Below, one piece after another: positions 61,050 to 64,000 of a DNA stretch of 64,000 nt. Below the pieces are notes generated by a model. It ran no database searches and had not been told where the DNA came from. It saw nothing but the letters and a program-made list of their open reading frames with translations. This DNA is from JAFAMS01 sp963715815 (lineage in GTDB: Bacteria > Vulcanimicrobiota > Vulcanimicrobiia > Vulcanimicrobiales > Vulcanimicrobiaceae). The stretch covers positions 2,232,001 through 2,296,000 of the forward strand of contig OY970278.1 in the NCBI GenBank assembly GCA_963715815.1, read 5' to 3'. Within the stretch, counting starts at the first letter, position 1; every line of letters starts with the position of its first letter. The translations under genes were made by a program, and so were the position numbers.

Positions 61050-62764
61050 AAATCGATAGACCGGCATACGCGCGGCTCTACGGGCCAACGACCGGCGATC
61101 GCCTGCGCCTTGCCGATACAGATCTCATCGTCGAGATCGAGCGCGATCTCGGAACGTACGGCGATGAAACTGTTTTCGGCGGCGGAAAAGTAATTCGCGA
61201 CGGGATGGGTCAGCATCCGACCGCAACGCGCGAAGGCGACGGCGTTCTCGATACGGTGATCACGAACGTTACGATCATTGACGCCGTCGGCGGCATCTAT
61301 AAGGCTGACGTCGGCATTCGTGACGGACGCATTGCGGGAATCGGCAAGTCAGGGAATCCGTGGGTAATGGACGGCGTCACGCCGGGGATGATCGTCGGTG
61401 CAGCAACCGAAGCGATCGCCGGTGAGAATCACGTCCTCACCGCCGGCGCAATCGATGCGCACATTCATTTGATCTGTCCGCAGCAAGTCGACGTCGCTGT
61501 CGGAAGCGGAATAACGACGATGATCGGCGGCGGAACCGGGCCTGCGTCCGGTACGAACGCGACGACCTGCACGCCCGGCGCGTGGCACATCGCGCGGATG
61601 CTCGAAGCCGTCGATTCGCTTCCGGTGAACATCGGCTTACTCGGGAAAGGCAACGCATCCGATCCCGCACCGCTCGCCGAGCAAGTTAAAGCCGGCGCGA
61701 TCGGGCTCAAGCTGCACGAGGATTGGGGAACGACGCCGGCAGCGATCGACACCGCATTGCGCGTTGCAGACGAATACGATGTGCAGGTCGCAATCCACAC
61801 CGACACGCTCAACGAGATGGGTTTCGTCGAGGAAACGATTCGTGCGATCGCGGGACGTCCCATCCATACCTATCACACGGAAGGCGCCGGCGGCGGACAC
61901 GCACCCGACATCATCCGAATCGCGGGCGAAGCGTACGTGCTTCCCTCGTCAACTAATCCAACACGTCCATACACGGTCAATACGATCGCCGAGCACCTCG
62001 ACATGCTAATGGTCTGTCACCACCTCGATCCGAAGATTCCCGAGGACGTCGCGTTCGCGGATTCGCGCATCCGGGCCGAGACGATAATGGCCGAGGACAT
62101 CTTGCACGACCTCGGCGCGCTTTCGATGCTTTCTTCGGACTCGCAAGCGATGGGCCGCATCGGCGAGGTGATCATGCGCACGTGGCAGACCGCGCACAAA
62201 ATGAAGATGCAGCGCGGCCCTCTGCCCGGCGATACCGCGAACAACGACAACGAGCGCGTCAAACGATATGTGGCAAAGTACACGATCAACCCGGCGATCA
62301 CGCATGGGATCGCGCACGAAGTCGGCTCGATCGAGATCGGCAAGCTTGCCGATCTCGTGCTTTGGAAGCCCGCGTTCTTCGGCGTGCGTCCGGAGCTAGT
62401 CATCAAAGGCGGCGCAATTGCGTGGGCTGCGATGGGAGACGCAAACGCTTCGATCCCAACACCCGAGCCCGTGCGCATGCGTCCGATGTGGGGAGCGTAC
62501 GGACGGATGCCGCAGTCGATTGCGGTCAGCTTCGTCTCGAATGCATCACTCGATGCGGGCGTTTCCGAACGGCACGCTACGGGACGTCGCCTCGTTGCCG
62601 TGCGCAACACGCGCACGATCGGTAAGCGCGACATGATCCGCAACTCGTCAACGCCGCATATCGAAGTCGATGCCAGAACGTACGAGGTACGAGCCGACGG
62701 CGAGCTACTGAAGTGCGAGCCGGCCCGCGAGCTTCCGATGGCACAGCGGTACGCACTGTTTTGA
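61046..62764 (+). CDS. ureC: Urease subunit alpha, catalytic
   Basis: 572 residues. The nickel ligands lie in AIDAHIHLICP, the carbamylated Lys in GLKLHEDWG, the flap Cys in MVCHHLD, and the catalytic His/Asp in the HTDTLNE and SSDSQAMGR segments. It hydrolyses urea to ammonia and carbamate using two nickel ions. All active-site residues seen are intact. GTG 61046 start overlaps ureB as GTGA; its end overlaps ureE as TTGA. Confidence 0.97.
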   Translation: MKIDRPAYARLYGPTTGDRLRLADTDLIVEIERDLGTYGDETVFGGGKVIRDGMGQHPTATREGDGVLDTVITNVTIIDAVGGIYKADVGIRDGRIAGIGKSGNPWVMDGVTPGMIVGAATEAIAGENHVLTAGAIDAHIHLICPQQVDVAVGSGITTMIGGGTGPASGTNATTCTPGAWHIARMLEAVDSLPVNIGLLGKGNASDPAPLAEQVKAGAIGLKLHEDWGTTPAAIDTALRVADEYDVQVAIHTDTLNEMGFVEETIRAIAGRPIHTYHTEGAGGGHAPDIIRIAGEAYVLPSSTNPTRPYTVNTIAEHLDMLMVCHHLDPKIPEDVAFADSRIRAETIMAEDILHDLGALSMLSSDSQAMGRIGEVIMRTWQTAHKMKMQRGPLPGDTANNDNERVKRYVAKYTINPAITHGIAHEVGSIEIGKLADLVLWKPAFFGVRPELVIKGGAIAWAAMGDANASIPTPEPVRMRPMWGAYGRMPQSIAVSFVSNASLDAGVSERHATGRRLVAVRNTRTIGKRDMIRNSSTPHIEVDARTYEVRADGELLKCEPARELPMAQRYALF

Positions 62765-63219
62765 CGCTGCGCACAATCCCGGCTCCGCTGGGCAATCTCG
62801 ATAACTTCGAAGTCGGCGCGCGCCGTGTAGAACGCGTTATCGTCCAAAGCGACGATCTTGCAAAACGCGTCCTGCGGCTCGAAAGCAGCGTTGGCGAAAT
62901 TGGGATTCGCTTCGATGACGACCACAGGCTCCGCGACGGCGACGTTCTTTACGCGGATGAGAATCTCGTCGTCATCGTCGGTGTCGAAGCCGACGATTTG
63001 TTCGTCATTCGGCCACGGGATGTCGGTCAAGCGCTCGCGATCGGTCATGCGCTCGGCAATCGCCATCTTCCCGCGCAGTTTGAGGGCGACGCGATTCTCG
63101 TGCGTTACGATCCGCTCGTCGAAGAGCTTCTACGCGAGAAAAGCGTTCCGTTCACGCGTGAGGCGCGCGTCGTCACCGGAGCTTTTCGCCACGCGCATGC
63201 CCCACATAGCCACGAATGA
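62761..63219 (+). CDS. ureE: Urease accessory protein UreE
   Basis: 152 residues: an N-terminal peptide-binding beta domain and a C-terminal metal-binding domain with GNRHLPAQ and a short His-containing tail (HAHAPHSHE). UreE delivers nickel to the UreDFG-urease complex. TTG 62761 is chosen because it overlaps the ureC stop as TTGA; the frame further upstream lies in ureC. Confidence 0.93.
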   Translation: MTLRTIPAPLGNLDNFEVGARRVERVIVQSDDLAKRVLRLESSVGEIGIRFDDDHRLRDGDVLYADENLVVIVGVEADDLFVIRPRDVGQALAIGHALGNRHLPAQFEGDAILVRYDPLVEELLREKSVPFTREARVVTGAFRHAHAPHSHE

Positions 63220-63887
63220 GTCTAGCGAAAATTCTCGTGCTGGCCGACAGCGCGTTTCCGACCGGAGCCTTCGGACACTCGTTCGGTTTGGAAACAGCGA
63301 TCCTCGAGGGCCGTGCATCCGATGCCGATACGGTTGCGGCCTGGATAACGTCGTTTGTCTCGGACGGCCTGGCGACGCTCGACGCGGCAGCGCTCGTTCT
63401 CGCAACGCGCGATGACCATGACGTGCTCGCGCTTGACGAAGTCGTGAGCGCGGCGATCGTCGCTGATGAAGTTCGTGCCGCGAATGGGCAGCTGGCTCGC
63501 GCAACGCTCGCAACCTACGACGCGATGCACCTTCAGTCTGATGCCCTTCAGCGTTACGGGACGGCGCTCAAAAACAATGATGCGTACGGCGTGCACGCTC
63601 TGGCGTGCGGGCTTGGCTACGCAGCCGCCTCCGTGCCTTGGCGTGACGGACTCCGTGCTTATCTCTCGAGCACCGTAAGCGCGCTCGTCTCGGTTGCCGT
63701 ACGCGCGATCCCCATCGGACAACGCGCCGGAGTCGACGTGCTATGGCGGCTTCGACGCCTAATCGAGGAAGCAGCGCAGTGCGCGCAGCGTGTTGAGTCC
63801 GCCGAGGATCTGCGCACGCAGGCCTTCGGCTGCGAGATCGACGCAATGCGACACGCGTCGCTCAACGGAAGAATGTTCGTATCGTGA
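63216..63887 (+). CDS. ureF: Urease accessory protein UreF
   Basis: 223 residues, all-helical, with LADSAFPTGAFGHSFGLE at the N-terminus and EIDAMRHASLNGRMF at the C-terminus, both UreF hallmarks. It scaffolds UreG and UreD/H on apo-urease and gates GTP hydrolysis. ATGA overlap with ureE and GTGA overlap with ureG. Confidence 0.95.
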   Translation: MSLAKILVLADSAFPTGAFGHSFGLETAILEGRASDADTVAAWITSFVSDGLATLDAAALVLATRDDHDVLALDEVVSAAIVADEVRAANGQLARATLATYDAMHLQSDALQRYGTALKNNDAYGVHALACGLGYAAASVPWRDGLRAYLSSTVSALVSVAVRAIPIGQRAGVDVLWRLRRLIEEAAQCAQRVESAEDLRTQAFGCEIDAMRHASLNGRMFVS

Positions 63888-64000
63888 ACGCTCTTCGCGT
63901 TGGCATCGGCGGCCCTGTTGGAACCGGGAAAACAGCGCTCGTCGAGCAGCTTGCGCGGGCGTTCTATCCCCGTTTCAACCTTGCCGTCGTCACGAACGAC
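63884..64000 (+). CDS. ureG: Urease accessory GTPase UreG, 3' end outside window
   Basis: The first 39 residues are visible, starting with LRVGIGGPVGTGKTALVEQL, the UreG P-loop. UreG is the GTPase that drives nickel insertion. The GTG start overlaps the ureF stop as GTGA. The gene continues beyond 64000, and ureD/H would be expected to follow. Confidence 0.95.
   Translation, partial: MNALRVGIGGPVGTGKTALVEQLARAFYPRFNLAVVTND

Noticed and set aside
62017..63066. 349-codon minus-strand frame opposite ureC and ureE
   Set aside because: ureC and ureE have intact catalytic motifs and coupled overlaps; the antisense product is featureless.

Overview
This is a GC-rich bacterial chromosome segment with densely packed genes, many joined by 1-4 base start/stop overlaps (ATGA, GTGA, TTGA). 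It has no phage module, insertion sequence, CRISPR array or rRNA. The genes suggest an aerobic, heterotrophic, chemosensory bacterium from soil or a similar habitat, with large hybrid histidine kinases, a Wsp-like chemosensory operon, a homodimeric pyruvate dehydrogenase, and a route from purines to ammonia. The style resembles deep-branching terrestrial phyla such as Eremiobacterota (WPS-2), but that placement is a guess from gene content.

Layout. 1-3027 (-): hydantoinase A, a small HExxH protein and a transporter cut by the window edge. 3231-5476: proC behind an attenuator-like leader, then small secreted, membrane and Cys/His-rich proteins. 5477-13756: a SpoIIE-type phosphatase/anti-sigma kinase divergent from a 1922-residue kinase with nine 92-residue HAMP-type repeats, then a CheR-like gene. 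13791-23271 (+): two acyl-CoA ligases, an SDR lacking the usual catalytic residues, an amidohydrolase and a Liv-type ABC importer with fused ATPases, probably for uptake and CoA activation of an organic acid. 23268-26627 (-): REC-HD-GYP, Hpt, small ORFs and a LuxR regulator. 26711-37196 (-): chemosensory operon CheW-CheR-CheW-MCP-CheA/REC-CheB-hybrid kinase, ending in an FAD amine oxidase. 37340-45266 (-): etfB-etfA-TPR-deacetylase-MauE-TlpA-aceE. 45314-49082 (-): NitT/TauT-type ABC importer, CPBP protease, HNH nuclease. 49332-49627: tRNA-Leu(UAA) interrupted by a compact group I intron. 49632-50552 (-): Ppx/GppA phosphatase. 50591-64000: purine catabolism and urease.

How the purine block works: 8-oxoguanine/guanine-type deaminase, xanthine dehydrogenase, urate hydroxylase PuuD, HIU hydrolase, OHCU decarboxylase, allantoinase PuuE and an allantoate amidohydrolase lead towards ureidoglycolate. 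Urease UreABC with UreE, UreF and UreG finishes urea. No classical ureidoglycolate enzyme is visible. A stand-alone protein resembling the C-terminal domain of allophanate hydrolase sits directly after the allantoate gene and is a candidate for the gap.

Main points for follow-up: the intron-containing tRNA-Leu next to an HNH gene; at least five genes that appear to start at ATA, ATT or CTG; the HAMP-array kinase; an HD-GYP protein with Tyr in place of the metal-binding His; and the SDR without YxxxK.
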